Assembly (NCBI GenBank): GCA_002422175.1
Contig: DITR01000011.1
Coordinates: forward strand, 604-7,274
Source: Alcaligenaceae bacterium UBA6179
GTDB lineage: Bacteria; Pseudomonadota; Gammaproteobacteria; Burkholderiales; Burkholderiaceae_B
Length of the DNA: 6,671 nt
Direction: 5' to 3'
Shown here: piece by piece, positions 1 through 5,215 of the stretch
How the letters are laid out: each line of letters begins with the position of its first letter
Numbering within the stretch: the stretch's first letter is position 1
Program-made: the position numbers and the translations under genes
The notes under the pieces: generated by a model
What the model saw: only the letters and a program-made list of their open reading frames with translations
Told to the model about the DNA's origin: nothing
Database searches by the model: none

Positions 1-1097
1 AGTGTGACGCCTTCGGTTGCCATGAGTGCCGCATACTGTTTAGTGAGTGCTGCATCGGTGTCACACAATATACGAATAAAGTCAGCCGTTTCAAGCGAAT
101 CAAGCTCAACTCGAATCGGGAAACGCCCTTGCAATTCAGGTATTAAATCGGAAGGGCGCGATAAGTGAAACGCACCTGAAGCAATAAATAAAATATGGTC
201 TGTTCGAACCATACCAAATTTGGTCGTGACCGTTGTGCCTTCAACCAAAGGCAACAGATCGCGTTGCACACCTTGGCGCGAGACGTCAGCACCCGAAGAT
301 TCTTGTCGCGCTGCAATTTTGTCAATTTCATCTAAGAAAACAATGCCATTTTCTTCAACGGCTTTGATGGCATCGGCGCGAAGCGATTCTTCATTAATAC
401 GTTTACCGGCTTCCTCATCAGTTAAAAGCTTGAGGGCTTCTTTGACTGACATTTTGCGACTTTTTTTCTTGTCTTTTGCTAAACCTGCAAACATACCTTT
501 GAGTTGTTCGGCCATGTCTTCCATGCCGGGTGGACCCATAATGTCCATTTTGGGTGCTGGGGCAGCGACTTCAATATCGATTTCGGTTTCGTCTAGCAGG
601 CCTTCGCGTAAACGTTTACGAAAAGTCTGGCGCGTGGTCGTGTCTTCGCGTTGGGGCGAACCGTCGGCTGCCCGTGGTGGGGTTAAAAGCGCATCTAAGA
701 TGCGCTCTTCTGCATCATCTTGCGCCAATGATTGCACACGACGCATTTCAACTTCGCGCATCTGTTTGATGCCAATATCAACCAAGTCACGAATAATGGT
801 TTCAACATCGCGACCGACATAACCGACTTCTGTAAATTTGGTGGCTTCAATTTTAATAAAAGGCGCTTGTGCTAAACGCGCCAGCCGGCGTGCAATTTCA
901 GTTTTGCCAACACCTGTAGGGCCAATCATTAAAATATTTTTGGGATGTATTTCGTGACGAAGGGGCTCTGCCACGTTCTGACGGCGCCAACGGTTTCGCA
1001 GGGCGACGGCGACTGCACGTTTGGCACGGTCTTGACCAACAATAAATTTGTCGAGTTCAGAGACGATTTCGCCTGGGGTCATGTGTGATGCATGCAT
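1..1097 (-). CDS. hslU: HslU, ATPase subunit of the HslUV protease (C-terminal part beyond window)
   Basis: This is the AAA+ unfoldase that forms hexameric rings, unfolds substrates and feeds them to the HslV peptidase in the cytoplasm. About 365 codons are present, reading right to left; the family is usually about 440 residues, so the last fifth, including the usual arginine finger and sensor 2, lies off the left edge. Visible are the N-terminal MTPGEIVSELDKFIVGQ block, Walker A GPTGVGKT at residues 59-66, the pore segment GYVG soon after, a variable I-domain at about 110-230, and Walker B IVFLDEID around D256-E257, then LQGRFPIRVEL. The chosen ATG lies 4 bp after the hslV stop and gives MHASHMTPGE; the in-frame ATG at 1082 would give MTPGE, closer to the E. 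coli start. Neither has a clear Shine-Dalgarno, which fits translational coupling to hslV. No frameshift is seen in the part present. Confidence 0.97.
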   Translation of the reverse strand, partial: MHASHMTPGEIVSELDKFIVGQDRAKRAVAVALRNRWRRQNVAEPLRHEIHPKNILMIGPTGVGKTEIARRLARLAQAPFIKIEATKFTEVGYVGRDVETIIRDLVDIGIKQMREVEMRRVQSLAQDDAEERILDALLTPPRAADGSPQREDTTTRQTFRKRLREGLLDETEIDIEVAAPAPKMDIMGPPGMEDMAEQLKGMFAGLAKDKKKSRKMSVKEALKLLTDEEAGKRINEESLRADAIKAVEENGIVFLDEIDKIAARQESSGADVSRQGVQRDLLPLVEGTTVTTKFGMVRTDHILFIASGAFHLSRPSDLIPELQGRFPIRVELDSLETADFIRILCDTDAALTKQYAALMATEGVT

Positions 1098-1101
1098 GGT
1101 A

Positions 1102-1635
1102 TTAAAGTGTTTCTATAACGTGTTGTTGATTGGTATAAATGCAAAGGTCACCCGCAATTTCGAGTGATGCTTTGACAATAGCAGCGGGCTCAAGTTCAGT
1201 GTGTCGTATTAAACCCAGCGCGGCAGACTGTGCGTAAACACCGCCAGAGCCAATTGCAGCAATACCATGTTCAGGTTCAAGCACATCGCCATTTCCCGTT
1301 AGAACCAAGGTGTGATCGCGGTCGGCCACAATTAACATGGCTTCTAAACGGCGCAACATACGGTCAGTGCGCCAGTCGCGCGAGAGTTCGACGGCCGAGC
1401 GCATGAGGTGGCCTTGATGCTTTTCAAGCTTGGCTTCAAAACGTTCTTGAAGTGTGAAGGCGTCAGAGGTTGCGCCTGCAAAACCCGCTAAAACACGGTT
1501 GTGATAAAGACGTCGAATTTTGCGTGCGGTGGCTTTAATGACAACATTGCCTAGGGTGACTTGACCATCACCACCAAGCGCTACGCTATGCCCACGGCGA
1601 ACGCAGACGATGGTGGTTGCGTGAAACGATTCCAT
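1102..1635 (-). CDS. hslV: HslV, peptidase subunit of the HslUV protease
   Basis: This is the proteasome-like threonine peptidase that assembles as a double hexamer and degrades proteins unfolded by HslU. The 177-residue length is normal. The sequence opens MESFHATTIVCVRRG, so six residues must be removed to expose the catalytic Thr7; E. coli loses only its Met. Counting from that Thr, the expected D17, K33 (in ARKIRRL) and S124 (in AIGSGG) are all in place, together with GFAGATSDAFTL, KDWRTD-like RDWRTDRMLRRLEA and the C-terminal DLCIYTN. The start is supported by AAGGAAG just upstream of the ATG. hslU follows after 4 bp, so the two subunits are surely made from one message. dksA lies 53 bp upstream. 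The short MExFHxTT pre-sequence resembles what I recall from Burkholderiales proteins. Confidence 0.97.
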   Translation of the reverse strand: MESFHATTIVCVRRGHSVALGGDGQVTLGNVVIKATARKIRRLYHNRVLAGFAGATSDAFTLQERFEAKLEKHQGHLMRSAVELSRDWRTDRMLRRLEAMLIVADRDHTLVLTGNGDVLEPEHGIAAIGSGGVYAQSAALGLIRHTELEPAAIVKASLEIAGDLCIYTNQQHVIETL

Positions 1636-1649
1636 AACTTCCTTCTTGT

Positions 1650-1676
1650 AGCGTCGTGAGGGTTGATCAAGACGCT
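1650..1676. repeat. Inverted repeat in the hslV leader
   Basis: AGCGTC (1650-1655) and GACGCT (1671-1676) are perfect 6-bp arms around a 15-nt loop, in the 53-bp gap between dksA and hslV and ending about 14 nt before the hslV ATG. There is no T-run on either strand, so it does not look like an intrinsic terminator. In E. coli a leader stem-loop stabilises the hslVU message; whether this is an equivalent is inference. Six bp with a long loop can arise by chance. Confidence 0.3.
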
Positions 1677-1688
1677 GACATGTAAACT

Positions 1689-2207
1689 TTAATCGCCAAA
1701 CATTTTTTGACGCATTTCGCGACGCTCTTGTGCTTCAAGAGAGAGTGTAGCGGTTGGACGAGCTAATAGGCGACGAAGACTGATGGGTTCACCGGTTTCT
1801 TCACACCAACCATACTCTCCCGAGTCGAGACGAGAAATGCACTGTTGAACTTTTTTCAATAGCTTGCGTTCACGATCGCGTGTACGCAGCTCAATGGCAT
1901 GCTCTTCTTCAATGGTGGCACGATCAGCCGGATCAGGTACGAATTGTGTTTCGCGTAAGTTTTCAGTGGTTGTGCCGGCATTGCTCAAGAGATCTTTCTC
2001 AAGTAATTGCAAGCGTGCACGAAAGAATGCAATTTGAGCTGCATTCATATAATCTGATTCAGGCATTTTAAGCAACTGCGCTTCAGTAAGCGGTGTGGTC
2101 TCTTCAGCGGGTTTAACGGCTTTAGGGGTTGCTTTGACGGCAACTGTTTTTTTAGTTGCTGTTACGGCTGATGTTTCCGGTGCTTCTTTAGTTGATTTCG
2201 TTACCAT
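1689..2207 (-). CDS. dksA: DksA, RNA polymerase secondary-channel regulator, single-cysteine (zinc-finger-less) form
   Basis: DksA binds the secondary channel of RNA polymerase and, with ppGpp, adjusts rRNA, amino-acid and stress promoters. The coiled-coil tip PDPADRATIEEEHA is intact, with D92 and D95 matching the two essential tip aspartates of E. coli (D71, D74), followed by LRTRDRERKLLKK. The C-terminal C4 finger is reduced: C135 remains, but the other three ligands are T138, S156 and A159 (GWCEET...TATLSLEA). The fold is otherwise complete (RRLLARPTA), so this is a zinc-independent type, as described for some alpha- and betaproteobacterial DksA proteins and for Pseudomonas DksA2. The first ~38 residues are a Lys/Thr/Ala-rich tail not present in E. 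coli DksA. The ATG at 2207 is preceded by TTGGAG at good spacing. The COG0523 GTPase gene ends 50 bp upstream. I take it as the main DksA, but it could be a paralogue if a C4 copy exists elsewhere. Confidence 0.93.
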   Translation of the reverse strand: MVTKSTKEAPETSAVTATKKTVAVKATPKAVKPAEETTPLTEAQLLKMPESDYMNAAQIAFFRARLQLLEKDLLSNAGTTTENLRETQFVPDPADRATIEEEHAIELRTRDRERKLLKKVQQCISRLDSGEYGWCEETGEPISLRRLLARPTATLSLEAQERREMRQKMFGD

Positions 2208-2257
2208 GTGGTTACTCCAATCGAGTCGAAACTCTTAATTAAGTCGAGCGGGTCAGA

Positions 2258-3376
2258 CTAGCGGGCAAGACATTGTTCTAAGCCCTGCGTAAAAATCTCT
2301 TGCGGTAATTTACGACCGATAAAGACCATTTTCGTTGTCTTCTTTTCGGTTGCTGCCCACGGTTTTCCCGGTTCAGCTCCCATCATCATATGCACACCTT
2401 GAAATAGCATGCGACGATTAAGACCTTTCATATAAAGTATGCCTTTATAACGCAACAAATCAGGACCGTAGACTTGTACCACACCCCCTAGAAACTCTTC
2501 AAGTCTTTCAGGGTCAAACGGTTTGTTTGATTTGAATACAAAAGCGCCAATAGTATCGTCATGCGGCGCATGGTGATGGTCATGGTCATGACTGTGATCA
2601 TGGCCGCATTGGCTGTGATCGTGATCGTGATCATGGCCGTGATCATGATGATCATGCGCTTGTGCAGCATCGGGGTGATCAGCTGACAAAAAAGCGGGGT
2701 CAATATCTAAGATGGTATTAAGGTTAAAGCCACTCATTTCTAAAAGTTGGGTGATGTTGGCTTCACCAAAGTGCACGGCGTCAATGGCTACGCGTGGGTT
2801 GATTTGTACTAAACGACGGCGCAGCGCTTCATATTCAACATCAGTGACCAAGTCTTTTTTGGATATTAAAATGCGATCAGCAAAACCCACTTGTTTTTGT
2901 GCTTCTTCTTGATCGTCAAGCGTTTGCATACCGTGTTTGGCGTCTACGACAGTTATGACGGCATCAAGTCGGTAGTATTCGGCGATTTCATCGTCCATAA
3001 AAAACGTTTGGCAAACAGGGCCAGGGTTAGCCATACCTGTTGTTTCGATGATGATGCGTTCAAACTTAATGGTGCCGGCTTCGCGCCTTGCGCGTAAGTC
3101 GTTGAGTGTGCGCATCAGGTCACCCCGAACCGTACAGCAAATGCAGCCATTTGAAAGCTCTATAATTTGTTCGTCACTATCTTGAATGAGCAGTTCGTTG
3201 TCAATACTTTCAGGACCAAACTCATTTTCAATAACCGCTATACGGTTACCGTGATATTCAGTCAAAATTCTTTTCAACAAGGTCGTTTTACCTGCCCCCA
3301 GAAAGCCTGTGAGTATGGTGACGGGTACCATGTCTTCAATTGCAATGGGTTGGTTCATAACAGTTTCAACACTCAA
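2258..3376 (-). CDS. COG0523 (CobW/ZigA/YeiR-like) metallochaperone GTPase with His-rich loop
   Basis: This is a G3E-family P-loop GTPase; members near Zur-regulated genes are thought to deliver or allocate zinc in the cytoplasm. Visible are Walker A GFLGAGKTT at residues 24-32, the metal-binding CxCC motif as GCICC (C78, C80, C81), Walker B/switch ETTGMANP at 111-118, and the base-specificity motif SKKD at 172-175. A 32-residue loop at 241-272 has 16 His, 8 Asp and one Cys, and a CobW C-terminal domain with YRYKG-like LLRYKGILYMKG follows. The length of 372 fits. The first possible start is a TTG with GAG six bases upstream (3376); ATG at 3358 (MNQPIAIED) or 3331 (MVPVTILTG) are serious alternatives, and all precede the P-loop. 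dksA follows after 50 bp. It is not expected to act in cobalamin synthesis: no cob genes are nearby, whereas Zur and a zinc importer are. Confidence 0.9.
   Translation of the reverse strand: MSVETVMNQPIAIEDMVPVTILTGFLGAGKTTLLKRILTEYHGNRIAVIENEFGPESIDNELLIQDSDEQIIELSNGCICCTVRGDLMRTLNDLRARREAGTIKFERIIIETTGMANPGPVCQTFFMDDEIAEYYRLDAVITVVDAKHGMQTLDDQEEAQKQVGFADRILISKKDLVTDVEYEALRRRLVQINPRVAIDAVHFGEANITQLLEMSGFNLNTILDIDPAFLSADHPDAAQAHDHHDHGHDHDHDHSQCGHDHSHDHDHHHAPHDDTIGAFVFKSNKPFDPERLEEFLGGVVQVYGPDLLRYKGILYMKGLNRRMLFQGVHMMMGAEPGKPWAATEKKTTKMVFIGRKLPQEIFTQGLEQCLAR
2561..2656 (-). repeat. His/Asp-coding low-complexity tract in the COG0523 gene
   Basis: This segment encodes the alternating His-Asp loop (residues 241-272). 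At DNA level it is a run of GATCAT/GATCGT-type hexamers with imperfect internal repeats, including two copies of TGATCATGGCCG. Copy number could vary by slippage in multiples of three or six without breaking the frame. The loop is typical of zinc-handling COG0523 proteins; the Cys257 in its middle is a possible extra ligand. Confidence 0.7.
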
Positions 3377-3402
3377 AAAATACTCAAAAATAACGCAAAA
3401 TT

Positions 3403-3440
3403 TAAATAATCTATAAAACCGAGTTTTTAACTAAGCGAAC
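3403..3440 (-). promoter_or_regulatory. Possible promoter of the COG0523 GTPase gene
   Basis: On the minus strand a TATAGA box (3410-3415) matches four of six sigma-70 -10 positions and would start transcription about 27-45 nt before the candidate start codons. The corresponding -35 region (TTCGCT at 18-bp spacing) is poor. No palindrome like the one upstream of zur is seen here, so direct Zur control of this gene is not supported by the window. Confidence 0.25.
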
Positions 3441-3466
3441 GATTACAGCACACACTGAAGGCCTAG

Positions 3467-3494
3467 GGGTGAAACCTTGGCAAGGGTTTTACCT
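3467..3494. repeat. Hairpin-forming inverted repeat between zur and the GTPase gene
   Basis: GGTGAAACC (3468-3476) and GGTTTTACC (3485-3493) are nine-base arms with one G-U/A-C position and an 8-nt loop. Read as plus-strand RNA, wobble pairs extend the stem to about 12 pairs closing on a GGCA loop; as minus-strand RNA, one A-C mismatch interrupts it. It begins about 28 bp after the zur stop. No T-run follows on either strand, so it is not a standard rho-independent terminator. It may be a 3' mRNA-stabilising or attenuating structure, or a protein site; function unknown. Confidence 0.45.
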
Positions 3495-3521
3495 GATTAA
3501 GCAAACTAAATTGACAAATAC

Positions 3522-3914
3522 TTAGGCATATTTAGTTTCACCGGAGTTTAATGCACATTGTGCGCATAAACCGTAAAGGTTGAGTTCGTGTTTCAGAACT
3601 GTAAACCCCTCTGGTACTAAACGCGATAGATCGCCTGGGCAGGCGTGTATGTCAAACACCCGCTTGCACTGCTCACAACTGAAATGATGATGATGATGAT
3701 GAGCAAACTCAAAGCGGGGTTTATCACCTGGCAGGTTAACAACTTGCAAAGCTTCTTCATTGACCAGCGTTTTAAGGTTACGGTAAACCGTGGCAATGCC
3801 CAAACCGGGCACATTGGTCTGAGCGTAAGCTAGGACTTCATCTGCCAGAAGTGGGCGGTCAGAGCTGGCTAATACTTCTCGAATAGCGGTACGTTGCCGG
3901 GTTGATCGTTCCAT
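3522..3914 (-). CDS. zur: Fur-family metal-responsive repressor, probably Zur
   Basis: This is a 130-residue cytoplasmic winged-helix repressor that binds DNA with metal bound. Residues 1-55 form the DNA-binding domain with LLADEVLAYAQ and recognition helix GLGIATVYRNLKTLVNE. The dimerisation domain has a run of six histidines (72-77), CEQC (C80, C83), the DIHACPGDL segment (H90, C92), KHELNLYG (H109, E110) and CAQC (C117, C120); the two CxxC pairs form the structural zinc site of the family. I prefer ATG at 3914 because AAGGAA lies six bases upstream; the TTG at 3920 would leave no spacing. Zur rather than Fur, Mur or PerR is inferred from the divergent zinc-type ABC operon and the neighbouring COG0523 gene. 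A palindrome in its own promoter suggests autoregulation. Metal specificity cannot be proved from sequence. Confidence 0.85.
   Translation of the reverse strand: MERSTRQRTAIREVLASSDRPLLADEVLAYAQTNVPGLGIATVYRNLKTLVNEEALQVVNLPGDKPRFEFAHHHHHHFSCEQCKRVFDIHACPGDLSRLVPEGFTVLKHELNLYGLCAQCALNSGETKYA
3684..3701 (-). repeat. (CAT)6 trinucleotide run in zur
   Basis: Six identical CAT codons encode His72-His77 next to the CxxC motif in the metal-sensing domain. Family members usually show a short HH.H or HHHH stretch here, with at least one His a metal ligand. Exclusive use of CAT, with no CAC, makes this a perfect microsatellite that could gain or lose units in frame. Confidence 0.75.
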
Positions 3915-3920
3915 TACCAA

Positions 3921-3926
3921 TTCCTT
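3921..3926 (-). promoter_or_regulatory. Shine-Dalgarno of zur, decides its start
   Basis: AAGGAA on the minus strand sits six bases before the ATG at 3914. It would abut the TTG at 3920 directly, so the two-residue-longer protein is unlikely. Confidence 0.8.
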
Positions 3927-3947
3927 AAAAGAAGGGTGAGGGTAGCA

Positions 3948-3976
3948 TATTTAATGATAATGAGTTATCATTACAA
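3948..3976 (-). promoter_or_regulatory. Predicted sigma-70 promoter of zur
   Basis: On the minus strand TTGTAA (3971-3976) as -35 and TAAATA (3948-3953) as -10 are separated by exactly 17 bp. Transcription would start near 3941, giving a leader of about 27 nt before the ATG at 3914. The -10 box is weak (three of six), but the palindromic operator fills the spacer almost exactly, which strengthens the reading. Confidence 0.5.
3952..3973. promoter_or_regulatory. Palindromic operator, probable Zur site 1
   Basis: TAATGATAA and TTATCATTA are perfect 9-bp inverted arms around a TGAG centre. Size, A+T richness and two-fold symmetry fit a Fur-family operator (Zur and Fur sites are 19-23 bp palindromes of this kind). 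It overlaps the zur -10 and -35 boxes and lies between zur and the divergent transporter operon, so it could repress both. The half-site also resembles the Fur GATAAT hexamer, so binding by the iron regulator Fur is the alternative. Confidence 0.65.
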
Positions 3977-3980
3977 GATA

Positions 3981-4002
3981 TAATGATAATTGTTACTCAT
4001 AA
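3981..4002. promoter_or_regulatory. Degenerate second operator copy, possible Zur site 2
   Basis: The left arm TAATGATAA and the next base repeat site 1 exactly, 29 bp downstream; the right arm keeps only six of nine positions (TACTCATAA). It is closer to the transporter operon, and a TTGTTA (3990-3995) inside it could serve as a plus-strand -35, though no good -10 follows at 16-18 bp. It may be a lower-affinity site controlling the importer. Confidence 0.4.
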
Positions 4003-4191
4003 AGACTGTATTAATCAAGTTAGCGTCAATTAAATCAGTACTGAGTTTTCATTAAATGGGCAAAATTTTAAGCCTGTTAATTGTCTAGGCACTATTTGCT
4101 CAGTCATTTCGCATGAATGTATGACGTATTCGTTTAGCAAGCATGAAGTCAAAATAAATGAAGCACGGCTCAACCCAATTTAAGTTTAGAT
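4003..4191. other. Leader region of the metal-importer operon, no recognised element
   Basis: This A+T-rich stretch lies between the operators and the 47-codon ORF. I see a 10-bp palindrome TCAGTACTGA (4035-4044), which is probably chance, and a TG-preceded TATTAA (4009-4014) that could be a -10 but lacks a spaced -35. No convincing plus-strand promoter, terminator, riboswitch or further ORF was found. The importer transcript must start somewhere in this stretch or just before it. Confidence 0.4.
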
Positions 4192-4335
4192 ATGACAAAA
4201 CCTCACGACTTAATTAAACCGCTCATTCAGCGCAATGTGCTGCTCTGGGGTTTAGGGCGGCGCTTAGCGTTCATCAGCGCATTGTTGTTGCCATTATGGT
4301 GGGCTGTTTGGGCCGTTTTTCAGGCGGGTCAATAA
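4192..4335 (+). CDS. 47-residue single-span membrane protein upstream of the ATPase gene
   Basis: I do not recognise this protein. The ORF starts at ATG 4192 and ends one base before the ATPase ATG (TAA-G-ATG), so it is likely translated and coupled to that gene. The first 24 residues are basic with three K and three or more R (K3, K9, R14, R23, R24) and a short amphipathic LIKPLIQRNVLLWGLG segment. Residues about 25-44 form one hydrophobic span rich in Leu, Ala and Trp (LLLPLWWAVWAVF), ending AGQ. By the positive-inside rule the N-terminus is cytoplasmic. No His or Cys cluster is present, so it is not itself a metal-binding protein. It could be an accessory or assembly subunit of the importer, a small regulator of its activity, or a leader ORF whose translation opens the ATPase start. 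Its Shine-Dalgarno (TAAG) is weak. Confidence 0.55.
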   Translation: MTKPHDLIKPLIQRNVLLWGLGRRLAFISALLLPLWWAVWAVFQAGQ

Positions 4336-4336
4336 G

Positions 4337-5215
4337 ATGAATATCATGACTAACATGACCATTGACGTGACCACTCAAACCACATCTGCCACCGCAATTG
4401 AAGCCATTTCCAAAAATGCAGTGTCAATCGAACTGCAAGATGTGACTCTAGCTTATAGAGGGCACCCTGCCGTGCACCATGTATCGGGTGTATTTGCGCC
4501 GGGTTCACTGACTGCTTTAATCGGGCCTAACGGTGCGGGCAAATCAACCTTATTGCGAGCGATGGCAAGACAGGCACGGCCCAATCAAGGTCATGTTATT
4601 TACAACGGTATTGCAAGCAATCAACCCGGCACCATTGCTTATTTGCCACAAATTGCAGGGCTTAACCCTGATTTTGCATTGCGAGTCATCGATGTGGTGG
4701 CAATGGGTGCTTGGCAAGCAATCGGTGCCATGGGGGCGATGAATACTGCCGTCATTGAAAAATTACAGGCTGCCTTGCAACAAGTGGGCTTGGCCAATTT
4801 TGAATCACGTATGGTCGATGAGCTGTCTGTGGGGCAACTACAGCGCGTGTTGTTTGCAAGGCTCATTATGCAAGACGCTCCAGTTATTTTATTAGACGAA
4901 CCCTTTAATGCATTAGATGCCACGACGGTCCGTGATTTGTTGAAAATCATTCATACTTGGCATCATCAAGGGCGGTTGGTTGTGGCAGTGCTTCATGATA
5001 TGAACACGGTTAAACAACATTTTCCACAAACGCTTTTAATGGCACGAGAGTTAATTGCATGGGGCCCCACCTCAGCGGTCGTTAATAACCAAAAATTAGG
5101 TGAGGCTGAACAGGCTTCATTGGTATGGCAAGATGCCGCACCGTGGTGTTATCAACCCGAACAAAACGTGGGCGGTATTGTGCACAAGCATGAGCATAGT
5201 CATCATGCTCATTGA
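4337..5215 (+). CDS. Metal (zinc) ABC importer ATP-binding protein, ZnuC/AztA-like, with His tail
   Basis: This cytoplasmic ATPase energises a metal importer of the ABC cluster-9/TroCD-ZnuBC family. The ABC domain begins near residue 30 (VSIELQDVTLAYRG). It has Walker A GPNGAGKST (63-71), Q-loop YLPQ (Q105), signature LSVGQLQR (163-170; most relatives have LSGGQ), Walker B VILLDEP with E188, D-loop NALD and H-loop H220. The last ten residues (283-292) contain six histidines, a common feature of zinc transporters. The first ~29 residues are a Thr/Ala-rich extension; ATGs at 4346 and 4355 are alternative starts, but the first is coupled to the 47-codon ORF one base upstream. The permease gene overlaps its 3' end. 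Zinc is favoured by the histidine tail and Zur neighbour; manganese is possible. Confidence 0.9.
   Translation: MNIMTNMTIDVTTQTTSATAIEAISKNAVSIELQDVTLAYRGHPAVHHVSGVFAPGSLTALIGPNGAGKSTLLRAMARQARPNQGHVIYNGIASNQPGTIAYLPQIAGLNPDFALRVIDVVAMGAWQAIGAMGAMNTAVIEKLQAALQQVGLANFESRMVDELSVGQLQRVLFARLIMQDAPVILLDEPFNALDATTVRDLLKIIHTWHHQGRLVVAVLHDMNTVKQHFPQTLLMARELIAWGPTSAVVNNQKLGEAEQASLVWQDAAPWCYQPEQNVGGIVHKHEHSHHAH

Noticed and set aside
220..822. 200-codon open frame on the plus strand
   Set aside because: It lies wholly antisense to hslU, whose protein matches the family closely; the frame is a Ser/Arg-rich shadow with no recognisable domain.
2561..2656. CRISPR-like or tandem-repeat array
   Set aside because: The repeats are short, have no spacers and encode the in-frame His/Asp loop.
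2488..2703. Met/Ile/Thr-rich frame on the minus strand
   Set aside because: It is the out-of-frame reading of the His/Asp repeat in the COG0523 gene.
2258..3376. Cobalamin-biosynthesis CobW
   Set aside because: CobW is a common automatic name for this family; there are no cob genes nearby, and the His loop, Zur and zinc importer point to zinc handling.
3460..3500. Rho-independent terminator
   Set aside because: A stem is present but no T-run follows on either strand.
4035..4044. TCAGTACTGA palindrome as a regulator site
   Set aside because: Ten bp, no second copy and no link to promoter boxes; likely chance.
4639..4950. 103-codon open frame on the minus strand
   Set aside because: It is antisense to the ABC ATPase core and has Cys/Ser-rich composition typical of a shadow frame.
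5100..5204. N-terminal extension of the permease from GTG 5100
   Set aside because: The 35 extra residues are not membrane-like and come from the other frame of the ATPase gene; starts at 5190 or 5205 fit the family.
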